Counted from the stretch's first letter, positions 1-9,626 are shown. The stretch is 64,000 nt of DNA from Ktedonobacterales bacterium (GCA_036557285.1 DATBHW010000020.1:62001-126000); one strand, 5' to 3'. A program made the numbers and translations. Notes: a model not told the origin generated them from the sequence alone.

Positions 1-1201
1 AGGGAAATCCTGGTGGTTGGTTTGCAAAGTTGGACCACATAATACCAATTAAGGCGTTCTCTGGACGGCTCAGGAGATCGTCACGCCAGTGGACGGTCAC
101 ATGGCGATTATCAAGGCCATAGAAAGGGTCTGTTTTGAGATCTTTATAACAGACAATCGTGCGATCCGCTCTGTCCATGCTGTCCGGCTCGAAGCGGATT
201 TGCCAGTACCCATCGTTCGCTCCGAGAAACGCCAGGCCCACGCCCGCGTTGCGGGCGCTTTCCACCCCATCGCGCATCGCTTCTGACCAATATTCATCGT
301 GACCGAGGTCGAGATAGGCGCGATGGTTGAGTAATTGTTGCGGGTCATCGTTCAGATCAACACTGCTGATGTATGAGAGGTCGTAGCCCTGGCGTTCCAT
401 CCAGCGAATAGCATCAATTTCGTAAGGCAGACCCTGCACACTAGCGCCCACAGATGCAGGCCGATCAAGAGAAACTTTACTGGCGCGCGTGGCGTCCGAA
501 CCATCAGGCCCGTGATACAGGCTATACCCTCCCCAGTCATTATAGGCTGCATAGGTTGTATCGGATGTAACGGCCACATACGTCGAATGCGGGTTGCCGC
601 GCACATCGAAAGTAAGGAACGTTTGCTTATCAGCCGCGCCAGTCAATTTAGCCAGGTAGACTCCTGTAATCCAATTATCTGGGATGCGCAGCTTAAACGA
701 GGGTTGCCAGCGAGCTTCGATCAGGCGTGTTTTGGGATCAACCAGGCAGGAATGACAATCAACAAGCTCCTTCTTACTGTAATCATAATACCCCTGTGCC
801 TGCCCGACTTGTTTGGTAGATTGCATCAGGCGCGCGCCTGCCCCCCCATACCAGCCCAGCCGGTAAATATCAATGGTATACGATGTCCCTGCTTGCTGGA
901 CACTGACATAAAACGTGACCGTTTGCCCTGGCAGCGCCGATAAGGCGCTGGCATATACTTGAATCTGTGTGGAAGCAGCCCGGTTTGTTGGAATGAGCCA
1001 GCTTGCTGAACCCTTTCGCGCGTTCTCTTGCGCGATGAGTGAACCTTTTCCCTCCCGCGTTGGTGGGGGGTCCGAGCCGAACAGCGCAGTACAGCTTGCC
1101 AGAATGATAGGAATGCTCATCAACAGGAGCAGTCGAGGTAGGCTCCAGAATGCCCACCACCCCTTGAAACGTGATAAATATGGATGAAAGGAACGAGCCA
1201 T
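1..1201 (-). CDS. N,N-dimethylformamidase beta-subunit-family lipoprotein, 3' end cut by window edge
   Basis: This minus-strand frame is open for 400 codons from the ATG at 1201 to the window edge, so only the N-terminal part is present. An AAGGAGAG ribosome site lies just upstream. Residues about 25-38 form a hydrophobic signal segment ending in a lipobox (ILASC), suggesting a secreted lipoprotein. Family landmarks are YRLGWYGG near residue 140, YNDWGGYSLY near 235 and LDLGHDEYWSEAMRD near 300, which match the C-terminal domain of the N,N-dimethylformamidase large subunit family. Members of that family in exopolysaccharide loci have no proven substrate, so amidase activity on formamides should not be assumed. 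It probably ends a minus-strand group with the methyltransferase and glycosyltransferase behind it. Confidence 0.8.
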   Translation of the reverse strand, partial: MARSFHPYLSRFKGWWAFWSLPRLLLLMSIPIILASCTALFGSDPPPTREGKGSLIAQENARKGSASWLIPTNRAASTQIQVYASALSALPGQTVTFYVSVQQAGTSYTIDIYRLGWYGGAGARLMQSTKQVGQAQGYYDYSKKELVDCHSCLVDPKTRLIEARWQPSFKLRIPDNWITGVYLAKLTGAADKQTFLTFDVRGNPHSTYVAVTSDTTYAAYNDWGGYSLYHGPDGSDATRASKVSLDRPASVGASVQGLPYEIDAIRWMERQGYDLSYISSVDLNDDPQQLLNHRAYLDLGHDEYWSEAMRDGVESARNAGVGLAFLGANDGYWQIRFEPDSMDRADRTIVCYKDLKTDPFYGLDNRHVTVHWRDDLLSRPENALIGIMWSNFANQPPGFP

Positions 1202-1285
1202 AGACACTCTCCTTCAGAGCCTGTATATGCGCCCATCTGCCCAACTGCGCGCCAGGCGTGTGAAGTCCCTTTGGAGCGTGCGCTG

Positions 1286-2122
1286 CTAGGATTCTTCTGC
1301 TTTCCGAAAGACATACTCATTACATCCATGCCCTTTGCCGCACGTCTTGAGTTGCTCCAGTATGAAGCCTCGTTTTCGGTAAAAGTCGAAAATCTCTTCG
1401 GGCTTAGCTACTTCAAAGGGGTATCCACCAGCCCAATCCACTAGATCCCGCCACGCCGACATTCCTCGATTTTTTTTGTAATTTTGCCATGAGGTAAATG
1501 GATTGCCATGTTGCAGCAGGTCGCGGAGCATGCGTGTTCCCCTCAACTGAATTGTTAGGGGGATTAAAATAAGAAATCTGAGATACCTGGGCAAGCGATT
1601 ATATGTTCGCTTCATTTGCCGCCACCGTCGGCTCGTACCGCCCTGGTCATTGTAAATGGAAATGAAGAGAAACCCTCCTGGCGCAACCAGCGTAAGGACA
1701 TATTCCAACGCTTGCCACATTGCTCCTGTATGGTGAAGTACACCCCAGGAATATACAATATCCGACTTCCCCAAAGTCTGGAGGTACGCTGCATCCAGCA
1801 CCGATCCCTGCTCAATCGTCCAGGTGGGATCGTTTGGGAAATAGCGCTGCCTGAGTTCAGCAGTACACTCCACTGCTACTGGGTCGTAGTCAAAGGAGCG
1901 GACCTTTGCGCCCAACCTTCTGGCAGCAAGAGAAAACAGGCCACTCCCAGACCCAATATCGAGAAACGTCTTGCCCTGTAAGTTCTCCACCGATAGCCGA
2001 CGTTTGAGCGATTTTTCAGCCTCGGTAATGCGCTCATCGTTGAGTGTTCTGAGGAATTGGCGCCAGTTCTTCCCAAATGCAAAGCGCTCGCCCGTAGCAA
2101 CTTCTTTTTCAGAGAGAATCAT
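1286..2122 (-). CDS. class I SAM-dependent methyltransferase
   Basis: The 278-residue protein has the Rossmann methyltransferase signature: motif I FLDIGSGSGLFSLAA at about residues 54-68, an acidic motif II (VRSFDYDP) and a post-motif SWGVLHHTGAMWQAL around residue 125. No membrane segment is visible. The start has an AAAGGGGG ribosome site. Its position between a glycosyltransferase and a secreted lipoprotein suggests methylation of a sugar or a lipid-linked glycan intermediate. That is an inference from context, because the sequence alone does not fix the acceptor. It is probably cotranscribed with the gene behind it at 2212-3339. Confidence 0.8.
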   Translation of the reverse strand: MILSEKEVATGERFAFGKNWRQFLRTLNDERITEAEKSLKRRLSVENLQGKTFLDIGSGSGLFSLAARRLGAKVRSFDYDPVAVECTAELRQRYFPNDPTWTIEQGSVLDAAYLQTLGKSDIVYSWGVLHHTGAMWQALEYVLTLVAPGGFLFISIYNDQGGTSRRWRQMKRTYNRLPRYLRFLILIPLTIQLRGTRMLRDLLQHGNPFTSWQNYKKNRGMSAWRDLVDWAGGYPFEVAKPEEIFDFYRKRGFILEQLKTCGKGHGCNEYVFRKAEES

Positions 2123-2183
2123 CTCGCCCCCTTTGGATTTCAGACTCAGGCATGTTCATCACAGCACAGACGAGGAGGATACG

Positions 2184-2201
2184 AAGGCGCCCTGGCGCCT
2201 T
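2184..2201 (-). terminator. short perfect hairpin between glycosyltransferase and methyltransferase
   Basis: Two 8-base arms (AAGGCGCC and GGCGCCTT) are separated by 2 bases just past the stop of the glycosyltransferase gene. There is no clear T-tract, so it may be an attenuating or RNA-stabilising hairpin rather than a true terminator. Confidence 0.35.
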
Positions 2202-2211
2202 ATCGCTGCGC

Positions 2212-3339
2212 TCACCTGTGGGCGCCTTTGTCTGGTGTTGTCAACGCCAGGCAAAGCTGCTCATAGTAATCGGCAACACGGTCCCAATTATACTGCTGTG
2301 CAATATGGGCGCGCGCTTGTCCTCGGCGCTCGGCAACAAGATCAGGATGGGCGAGCAGTTCGCCCAGCACACGGCATAAGTCGCTGGTATCTCCACTCTG
2401 AAAGAAGAAGCCAGATGGACCTGCTGCTTCGATATTGGCTGGGATAGTGCTTACCAGCACACAGTTATTAAATGCCAGGGCCTCAAGCAGGGTAAACGCT
2501 ATTCCTTCAGAGCTGCTGGGCAGAACATAGACGTAGGCATGGCTGTAGAGTTCTGCTAATTCGTCACCGTAGCGAAAGCCAAGAAAACGCACCCCAGGCG
2601 TTGCCAGAGAGCGTAGCTGATCCTGGTATTTCTTCTGATGTGGCGCATCACCGACGATTACCAGGGGCATGTCTGTCTGTAACTTACTATAGGCTTCCAA
2701 CAACAGGTGAACCCCTTTCTGGGGGACGAGCCTGCCGACGAAGAGGATGTAGCCACGCGATGTAAGTCCAAGTGTTTCCAGGTTTTTCATCGGTCGTAGT
2801 TCTGGGAGGGTGATGCCTTGAGAAGCGAATCCCGCCTCGCGCCCATAGCGCAGGCGCAGATTTTCCTGAAGCCACTGGGAAGTCACACAAACGTGGGTTG
2901 CCAGACTGAATGACACCCGCTCAGAAGCGCGGAGAAAGACCTGTGCTGTGGCGCCCTTCCATTTCTCCATGCGCCATTCCTCTGTATGCAGCACCAGGAT
3001 CGTAGGTATTCCTGCCAGACGCGGTAGAACGCTCATAAAGGCGTTGCCAAGGCTCTGGTAGATCACAGTATCAACATGTCGTTGGGTTATTACATCCAGT
3101 GTTGAAAGCAGAGTATGGCTCAACGTATCGGTGGTTTTCAGATTGAGGGAGGGCAAGCGCACCAACTGAATGCCTTGGTATGGCTTACGCGCAAGCTCCT
3201 TTGACGTATAATGGGTGCGCGCATAGACCAGGATTTCATGACCACGCGCTGCGAGGCGAGTCGCCAATTCCTCAGTGTAACGCTCGACACCTCCATAGGT
3301 TGCTGGAATGCCTTTCAGGCCCAGTATCGCAATCCGCAT
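2212..3339 (-). CDS. GT4-family glycosyltransferase
   Basis: This 375-residue enzyme has the two-domain GT-B layout. The N-terminus begins MRIAILGLKGIPATYGGVER, the acceptor-side glycine-rich motif of GT4 enzymes. The donor half carries LFVGRLVPQKGVHLLLEAY near residue 200 and an E-x7-E-like motif in SSSEGIAFTLLEALAF near residue 290. It would move a sugar from a nucleotide sugar to a lipid-linked acceptor at the inner face of the membrane. A GGAGGAG ribosome site supports the start. It is the first gene of the minus-strand group facing away from the plus-strand exopolysaccharide operon. Confidence 0.88.
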   Translation of the reverse strand: MRIAILGLKGIPATYGGVERYTEELATRLAARGHEILVYARTHYTSKELARKPYQGIQLVRLPSLNLKTTDTLSHTLLSTLDVITQRHVDTVIYQSLGNAFMSVLPRLAGIPTILVLHTEEWRMEKWKGATAQVFLRASERVSFSLATHVCVTSQWLQENLRLRYGREAGFASQGITLPELRPMKNLETLGLTSRGYILFVGRLVPQKGVHLLLEAYSKLQTDMPLVIVGDAPHQKKYQDQLRSLATPGVRFLGFRYGDELAELYSHAYVYVLPSSSEGIAFTLLEALAFNNCVLVSTIPANIEAAGPSGFFFQSGDTSDLCRVLGELLAHPDLVAERRGQARAHIAQQYNWDRVADYYEQLCLALTTPDKGAHR

Positions 3340-3724
3340 GATCGGACACTCCTCCGTGAATCAGTGATGCTCTTTTAGATGAGCATAGAACTACCTGCAT
3401 GCAGCGCGTGAGCGAGGTGCAGCAGGTTGTTATGATATTACTGGGCAGTCGTTTTCTTTCTCACCACTTCATCCATCTGCATATATGACAGTTAACCAGA
3501 CTAAAAGTAACTTGCTCGATTGAAGCGATGTGTCTGCGCACACTGCTTGCATAAGCGTAAGGATGTTACCAGAAGCTAGCTGGCTCGTCCTTATCTTGGA
3601 TAAAGTATGGGGTCGAATGCTATTACCTACAGCTTATGAGCTATACTGACACTTCCGCAGGCTTGAATCGAAGGCCGTCGCGCAATCAGTTGGCTAAGCG
3701 GCACTGGATCCAAGGCAGGTTCTG
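3340..3724. other. divergent intergenic region of the exopolysaccharide cluster
   Basis: These 385 bases separate divergent gene groups and are more AT-rich than their surroundings. A TATACT hexamer at 3642-3647 could be a -10 for the plus-strand operon, but the -35 at proper spacing is poor. No coding frame, RNA gene or repeat was recognised. Confidence 0.4.
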
Positions 3725-5329
3725 ATGAGATCTGACAATGCCTATTGGTTCGGCATGTTTTCGGGCATAAGGAAAGTGTTATGGGTATACAGGCTGGCCG
3801 TTCAGCGCGCCTACCTTATCATTCTCGGAATCCTTCTGGTAGCCAGCGCTGCTTATATCTGGTCCAGCCAGCAGATCATTACCTATCAAGCCTCGGCCTT
3901 CGTCATGGTTGCAGACCAGTCTCATGCCAGCCCTGATGCCCCACTAGAGGGTGTTGCTTATGCCGCCACCCTGGCCGCCCAGTATGCTGCAAGGCCCATC
4001 ACATCGGCGATGATTGGCCGCGCGCAAGCAAGTGTCCCCCGGCGCGGAGCCGCGCAAATTCGTGAGGAAGTGCATCTGGCTGCTGTCACCGGCCAGCCTC
4101 TTATTATGGTTACTGCTGTGGATACGGATGCCCCAACTGCGATGGCGCTTGCCAATAGTATGGCAGGTGTTCTGGCACAAGCTGATACCGATCTTGTCAG
4201 ACAAGCCGATGACCAGAAGGTTGCAACCCTTCAGTCTCAGGTCAACACCTTGTCGGTAGATGTTGGCAAGACCATCAACGCGATTGCTCTGGCTCGCCAT
4301 CGTGGTTCTTCTGGCGCCAGCCTCCAGGCGAAGTTACAACAGCAGCAAATGGAACTGGATCAATTGCAGATACAGCTAGCCCAGGCTCAGAGAAATGCCG
4401 CCAGTGTCCAGCCGATGTTCTGGGTCTCATCGCTCGCTCTAAGCGCTTCACAGAACGCGCCCAATCTCCTCTTGAATACATCCCTTGGGGCGCTTGCCGG
4501 AGCTTTGGGCGGTCTAGGGCTGGCTGAGATGGCCGATTTGCTAGGCGGTGTTGTGCGAGGTGTTGAGGATTTCTTGCGCTGGGAACAAGTGAGTCCGCTG
4601 GGCGAGGTTCCTGATGCTCCCGCCAATGAATCGCCATTTGTATTTACCGACGAAATGTACACGGCTGTGGCTCAGCCCTTCCGCCGGGTCTGGAAAAATC
4701 TCCAGTTTCTCAGCGGTCAGCAGACAGGGCAAGCGACGCTGGTCCTGCCGGTAGGTAGCGTGCCTTTCGATGGTTGGGTAGGGCTAAACCTCGCCGTAAC
4801 TTCTGCGCGATTGGGCCAGCGAACGCTACTTCTTGATACCAATTGGATACAACCAACGGTGGAGGGGTACTTTCAGTTACCAGTCTCTGAGCAGGGATTT
4901 TTTACAAGTCTGGCAGCCATGAACCCATCCTCCTTAGACCATTGGCTGGCTATCAAGCCAACAGATACCCCCCATCTATTTGTGTTGCCTGCTGGACCTC
5001 TTTCTTCGTACCCTGATGTCCTGGCGCAGCCACAATTGCTTGTCGAACTTTTTGGCATGCTGCGGCAGGACTTTGCCCAGATCATTGTTCTTCCGCCGCC
5101 TAAATCGCTCCAGCTTTCCGATGGAGTATTTATGGAACAAATGAATCATGTTTTGCTCGTCGCACGCAGCAAGCACACCACTATCGCAGAGATAAAGCCG
5201 GTGCTCGCTGAGCTGGAGAAGGCGGATAGTCCCTTCCTGGGAGCGGTTGTGTTGGTCAGTACATCTGGCTTGTTCAGCCACTTACCGCTTGGGGCGGCTC
5301 AAAGAACTGAAGAGACAGAGGAACCCTGA
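3725..5329 (+). CDS. Wzz/chain-length-determinant-like protein with degenerate BY-kinase domain
   Basis: The 534-residue protein resembles a fused polysaccharide copolymerase and BY-kinase. A membrane segment lies near residues 30-48, then a periplasmic-type region with a coiled coil (about 160-225), then a second hydrophobic segment near 250-275. The C-terminal half follows the P-loop tyrosine-kinase fold: LNLAVTSARLGQRTLLLDTN near residue 355 aligns with the NLA...A..G..vLLiDaD stretch. The Walker A lysine loop is missing, replaced by VGSVPFDGWVG, and no tyrosine-rich tail is present. It is therefore probably a structural or regulatory pseudokinase controlling chain length or export. The start has an AAGGCAGG site. 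It is followed 12 bases later by the flippase-polymerase-transferase fusion. Confidence 0.75.
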   Translation: MRSDNAYWFGMFSGIRKVLWVYRLAVQRAYLIILGILLVASAAYIWSSQQIITYQASAFVMVADQSHASPDAPLEGVAYAATLAAQYAARPITSAMIGRAQASVPRRGAAQIREEVHLAAVTGQPLIMVTAVDTDAPTAMALANSMAGVLAQADTDLVRQADDQKVATLQSQVNTLSVDVGKTINAIALARHRGSSGASLQAKLQQQQMELDQLQIQLAQAQRNAASVQPMFWVSSLALSASQNAPNLLLNTSLGALAGALGGLGLAEMADLLGGVVRGVEDFLRWEQVSPLGEVPDAPANESPFVFTDEMYTAVAQPFRRVWKNLQFLSGQQTGQATLVLPVGSVPFDGWVGLNLAVTSARLGQRTLLLDTNWIQPTVEGYFQLPVSEQGFFTSLAAMNPSSLDHWLAIKPTDTPHLFVLPAGPLSSYPDVLAQPQLLVELFGMLRQDFAQIIVLPPPKSLQLSDGVFMEQMNHVLLVARSKHTTIAEIKPVLAELEKADSPFLGAVVLVSTSGLFSHLPLGAAQRTEETEEP

Positions 5330-5341
5330 AGGATAGCATCC

Positions 5342-8300
5342 ATGCCTGATACGGTCTATTCCGCTCCTTTGGATTCGGAGGATGTGACGGAGGACTCCAG
5401 GGAAGTGGAAGTTTTCACCGACCCCCGGCTCGCCATCGCCAGCGTTACAACCGAACCTTTGCCAAGGGTGCAGGCTGCGAGCGAACGCTCGGTCAATGTG
5501 CGTATTCTGGCTGCTCTTATCAGTCTATCCGGGGCTTCTATTGCAGCGCGCGCGTTCGGAGTACTCAATCAGGTGGTGATTTCAGACCATTTTGGCGCGG
5601 GTGTCTCAATGGACGCCTATTTTGCTGTCCTTGCGTTGCCAACACTCCTGACCAACCTGATTGTGAGCGCGCTGCAAGCCTCGGTCATTCCCACCTATGT
5701 GCGTCTCACCAGGGCCAATCAAGAGCGGGAAGCATCGGACGTGTTGAGTACGCTCTTTAATCTCGTGATCTTGTTCCTTGCCGGTGTGCTGGCGCTGATG
5801 CTCTTCTTTCCACGATTTGCCATCAGTCTCTTTGCCCCCGGCGTCTCTTCTGCCACGGTTGATGTTGGGGTAACGCTGGCGCCCCTGATCTTTCCCACAT
5901 TACTGCTGAACATTTTTGTGGGCTTTATCACCAGCGTCTTTAATGCCTCCCGCCGCTTTGCCTTTCCAGCCTTTACGGCTATGCTGATGCCGTTAGGTAT
6001 TCTCGTTGCGACCATTTTGCTCAGTTCGCAGTTTGGCGTCTCAGCGTTGGCTATCGGCCAACTGGTAGGGACTGGCCTCCAATTCCTCATCATGCTGGCG
6101 CTGGTAAGGAAGGCTCGATTTTCCTACCGCCCCGTACTCCGTCTGGGCAGCCCTCATGTTCGTGTGGCGCTCGGCCAGCTCTGGCCGATGCTCTTCGGCG
6201 CTACGATTGGGCAAGCCAATCCGGTTATTGACCAGATAGTCGCCTCGACACTCGGTTCTGGCGCCATCTCTGCCCTCAACTATGCGTTGAAGGTTATCAG
6301 CATTCCGGTCACAATGATTTTTATGGCAACTTCGCAAGCGGTTCTGCCGTACTTTGCGAGCCAGGCGGCAGCGCGGGACTTTAGAAGCCTGAAAAAGACG
6401 CTCAACCTGTTTCTATGGGCCATTGGGATCATCACGCTTGTGGTAACGGTAGGATTCATTGTATTCGCCCAACCCATTATCACCTTGTTGTTTCGTCATG
6501 GAGCATTCACCGATGAGAGCGCCCAAAAAACATCTGCAACGCTCATCGGCCTGGCAGTGGGCCTTCTCCCGATGGCATGGGGCTTCATGATTCCGCGCGT
6601 CTTTAATTCCTTACACCGTAATGATGTCCTGTTAAGAATTGCTATCTTTACCCTGATAACCAATGTCGTGCTTGATATTGCGCTGGCGCGCTTCCTGGGC
6701 CTGCCGGGTATTGGTTTGGCAACATCACTCGCTTACCTGCTCACCACACTCATCCAGATCGCGGTGCTGCGTTTGCTCATTGGTCCGTTGGGTCTGCTGC
6801 GGGTTCCCCCACAGTTGCTGGAGTGGCTATCTCCTCAGCGTTGGATGGGCAGGACTCGCTTCTCGCGGGCCGGGCCACCGAGGAGATTCAACTCCTGGCG
6901 TATCCTCAGAAATGGCGCGCTGGTCTTGGGCGGATTCCTTGTTGTTGCTGTTATCGCCAGCCGCGATGCCATCCAAGGGGTACGTGTCTCGCTGGGTATG
7001 GCGCTGGCGTTTTTCTTCCTGCCCTCACCCTATCTGCTCTTGTTGACCTGGGCCGGTATGGGAGCGTTCTATGATGTCTATATCGGCGGGCATTCAATCG
7101 GGTTTGTGCTGGCCCTTGCCTCACTGCCTGCCTTTGCTCTGGCGTTCTGGCGCCAATGGCGCGGTCTGGCGCGCCAGACCTGGGCGATCTGGGCCTATGT
7201 GTTTTTCCTTGTCTGGCTGCTGCCTGGCGCGAGACTGTCGCCGCTGGGGTTGAGCGAATTCAGCGTTACGGTGTGGGGCCTGTTTGATTATCTGGCCCTG
7301 ATGGTGTTTACCGTCGCTATGCTGACAACTCGTGATCGCTTTGAGCGCTTTCTTTCTGTACTGCTGACGACCTCGACGCTCCTCTGCTTCGTTGGCCTTG
7401 CTGAATATGCGCTGCGCTTTGGCGGCTCTCAGCAGGAGGGCGTCATCTGGATTTATCGGGTGGGCGGCGTCTTTGGGTGGTACAACTCGTTTGGCTTTTA
7501 CCTTGATCTGCTGCTTCCTCTTTGCCTCTATCGCCTGTTGACGGCGCCGCGCGGGCGGCGACGGTTCTGGGGCGGCATTCTTGCGCTCCATGTGCTGGCG
7601 CTCGGCCTTACCTTTAGTCGCGCAGGGATGATTTCTGCCATCTTTATGGTGATTACGACAGCAATGCTCCTCAACGGCAGGCTGCGCTGGTGGATGTTAC
7701 GGGGCGTGTCAGGCGTCATTGCGCTGATCGCCGTACTGCTGCTGATCCCAGGGCTGGGGCTGAACCAGCGGCTGCTTGGTGATCATCTGCTGACGTTAGA
7801 TGACCGCACAGATGCCTGGGGATTGCTGTTAAGCCAGCTTGATCTGCGTAACCCGTTTGGGCATAGCTATTACGCCTCCTGGGCGCTCTTGCTGCGAGAC
7901 CACCCAGGTGGAGTTGCAGCGCCCCACAGCCTTTACCTACAAACGCTCTTTGATATGGGCATTCCCGGCCTGGCCTTTTTGCTTGCCACTTTTGCCCTGC
8001 TGCTCTGGGGGGGGACACGAAAAGCGCTTCGCAGCCAGGGAGAGGCGCGCATCGCGGCGGCGGTTGCCACCGGGGGAATCTTCGGCGCTGTGGTCAACAG
8101 TCTGGTGGGCAATGAATTTCTCGATTTTGCGCTGGGCCTCCACTTCTGGTTCCTGGCAGCCTTACCCTATCTGCCGCTCTTTGCGGCTGGGTCTGGGCGG
8201 CGAAAGGGCGCTGCTGCTCCAGCGCCAGCCCAGCAGAAAGATAGTCTTTCCGTCCAGTTTGTCACCTGGCAATTTTTTCCCTTCGTCGGGGGGGCTGAGG

Positions 8301-9622
8301 TGCGCGCGCTGCGCGAGGCCAGGGCGTTGCAGGCCAGAGGGCATCGGGTGCATGTGCTGACGCTGCGCCTGAAGCGCTCGCTGGCAGCGACGGAGGAGAT
8401 TGAGGGCGTGCCAGTACGGCGTATTGGCGGCCTGTTTGTGCGTGGTAGGCTGCGCCTGCGCTTTGGGGCGCAGTGGATTGCTGAGTGGTTGCTCTTCCGT
8501 GAACTGCTTCGCGCCCGAAATAGCTATCAAGTGGTTCATCTGCGTCAGCTCAGCGTGCTGGCTCGTCCGGCGGCGCTGGCGGCGCTCTTCACCGGCAAGC
8601 CGCTCTTCATTCGCCTGGCAAGTACCAGTCCTTCAGACGATCCCCTGGTTCGCATGAGCGCAAAGACAACGCTCTGCCTTGGGCCTCTTAATCCTTCGCT
8701 GCCGTTTCTCCAGGTTGAGGAGCATAGCTGGGCTGGCAGCGATCTTCAGACGCTCAGGCGTTCGCAGTGGCTGGCTGGCCTTACCCTCTGGCTGCTGAAA
8801 TATTGTGGCGCGGTCTTCATTGCCATCAGCACGCGCATTCAGACCACATTGCAAAAGATCGGTTTTCGCCCAAAACGGATTGCGCTGCTTCCCAATGGTA
8901 TTGACCTGGACCAATACAAAGAGTACGCGCTCGGCGTGAGCATGCGCCTGGCTGCCCAACCGACCGAAGCGCCAAAAGTGGTCTGTGCTGCGCGCTTTAA
9001 CTATGTTAAGGGTCTAGATGTCTTGATTCACGCATGGCGCGAGGTTCACGCGGCGCTGCCAGAGGCCAGGCTTCTGCTGGTTGGCGGTGGCACTTTGCGC
9101 TATCAGCTTGAAGCGCTGGCTGCTGCTCTTGATCTGAGCCAGAGTATTGAGTTTATTGATCTGACGCAGGATGTTCGCCCGTTTCTCGCTGAAGCCGATC
9201 TCTTCGTACTGCCATCGCGTTTTGAGGGGATGCCCAACGCGCTGCTGGAGGCGATGGCCTGCGGGCTGCCCTGTGTCGCTACCCGTGTCAGTGGCAGCGA
9301 GGATGCAATTGTTGATGGTGAATCTGGTTTGCTCGTGCCTCCCGGCGATCCGGAGAGCCTGGCAAAAGCGCTGCTGGCACTACTGATGGATCGGAATCGC
9401 GCGCGGGCCTGTGGCGCTGCTGCTTATATGCGCGTGCAGCAGCATTTTCAGGATGATACGCTGATTGATCAACTGCTTGGTCTCTATCACGAGGCTGTTG
9501 GGGGGAAACATCTTTTGCCAACTCCAGTGGGCCTTCAAGAGGCAGCGCCGTTCTCTGGCGCTCCTACGGAGACGCCCTCTCTGGCAAGGCCAATGAGCGC
9601 CAGAGCAAAAAGCGAGGAATAG
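5342..9622 (+). CDS. tripartite fusion: MurJ/MviN-like flippase, O-antigen polymerase/ligase-like domain, GT4 glycosyltransferase
   Basis: A single uninterrupted 1426-residue frame joins three normally separate proteins. Residues about 50-490 match MurJ/MviN lipid-linked-precursor flippases: ARAFGVLNQVVISDHFG near the start, then QANPVIDQIVAS and many membrane helices. Residues about 520-950 form another polytopic domain with O-antigen ligase/Wzy features, including LTFSRAGMISA near 760 and AAPHSLYLQTLFDMGIPG near 860. Residues about 968-1395 are a cytoplasmic GT4 glycosyltransferase, with FPFVGGAEVRALREARAL at its start and SRFEGMPNALLEAMACG near 1292. A GAAGGA site precedes the ATG and the next gene starts 4 bases after the stop. 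The fusion suggests physical coupling of sugar addition, translocation and polymerisation. The MurJ part may flip a polysaccharide unit rather than lipid II. Confidence 0.85.
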   Translation: MPDTVYSAPLDSEDVTEDSREVEVFTDPRLAIASVTTEPLPRVQAASERSVNVRILAALISLSGASIAARAFGVLNQVVISDHFGAGVSMDAYFAVLALPTLLTNLIVSALQASVIPTYVRLTRANQEREASDVLSTLFNLVILFLAGVLALMLFFPRFAISLFAPGVSSATVDVGVTLAPLIFPTLLLNIFVGFITSVFNASRRFAFPAFTAMLMPLGILVATILLSSQFGVSALAIGQLVGTGLQFLIMLALVRKARFSYRPVLRLGSPHVRVALGQLWPMLFGATIGQANPVIDQIVASTLGSGAISALNYALKVISIPVTMIFMATSQAVLPYFASQAAARDFRSLKKTLNLFLWAIGIITLVVTVGFIVFAQPIITLLFRHGAFTDESAQKTSATLIGLAVGLLPMAWGFMIPRVFNSLHRNDVLLRIAIFTLITNVVLDIALARFLGLPGIGLATSLAYLLTTLIQIAVLRLLIGPLGLLRVPPQLLEWLSPQRWMGRTRFSRAGPPRRFNSWRILRNGALVLGGFLVVAVIASRDAIQGVRVSLGMALAFFFLPSPYLLLLTWAGMGAFYDVYIGGHSIGFVLALASLPAFALAFWRQWRGLARQTWAIWAYVFFLVWLLPGARLSPLGLSEFSVTVWGLFDYLALMVFTVAMLTTRDRFERFLSVLLTTSTLLCFVGLAEYALRFGGSQQEGVIWIYRVGGVFGWYNSFGFYLDLLLPLCLYRLLTAPRGRRRFWGGILALHVLALGLTFSRAGMISAIFMVITTAMLLNGRLRWWMLRGVSGVIALIAVLLLIPGLGLNQRLLGDHLLTLDDRTDAWGLLLSQLDLRNPFGHSYYASWALLLRDHPGGVAAPHSLYLQTLFDMGIPGLAFLLATFALLLWGGTRKALRSQGEARIAAAVATGGIFGAVVNSLVGNEFLDFALGLHFWFLAALPYLPLFAAGSGRRKGAAAPAPAQQKDSLSVQFVTWQFFPFVGGAEVRALREARALQARGHRVHVLTLRLKRSLAATEEIEGVPVRRIGGLFVRGRLRLRFGAQWIAEWLLFRELLRARNSYQVVHLRQLSVLARPAALAALFTGKPLFIRLASTSPSDDPLVRMSAKTTLCLGPLNPSLPFLQVEEHSWAGSDLQTLRRSQWLAGLTLWLLKYCGAVFIAISTRIQTTLQKIGFRPKRIALLPNGIDLDQYKEYALGVSMRLAAQPTEAPKVVCAARFNYVKGLDVLIHAWREVHAALPEARLLLVGGGTLRYQLEALAAALDLSQSIEFIDLTQDVRPFLAEADLFVLPSRFEGMPNALLEAMACGLPCVATRVSGSEDAIVDGESGLLVPPGDPESLAKALLALLMDRNRARACGAAAYMRVQQHFQDDTLIDQLLGLYHEAVGGKHLLPTPVGLQEAAPFSGAPTETPSLARPMSARAKSEE

Positions 9623-9626
9623 GCAT

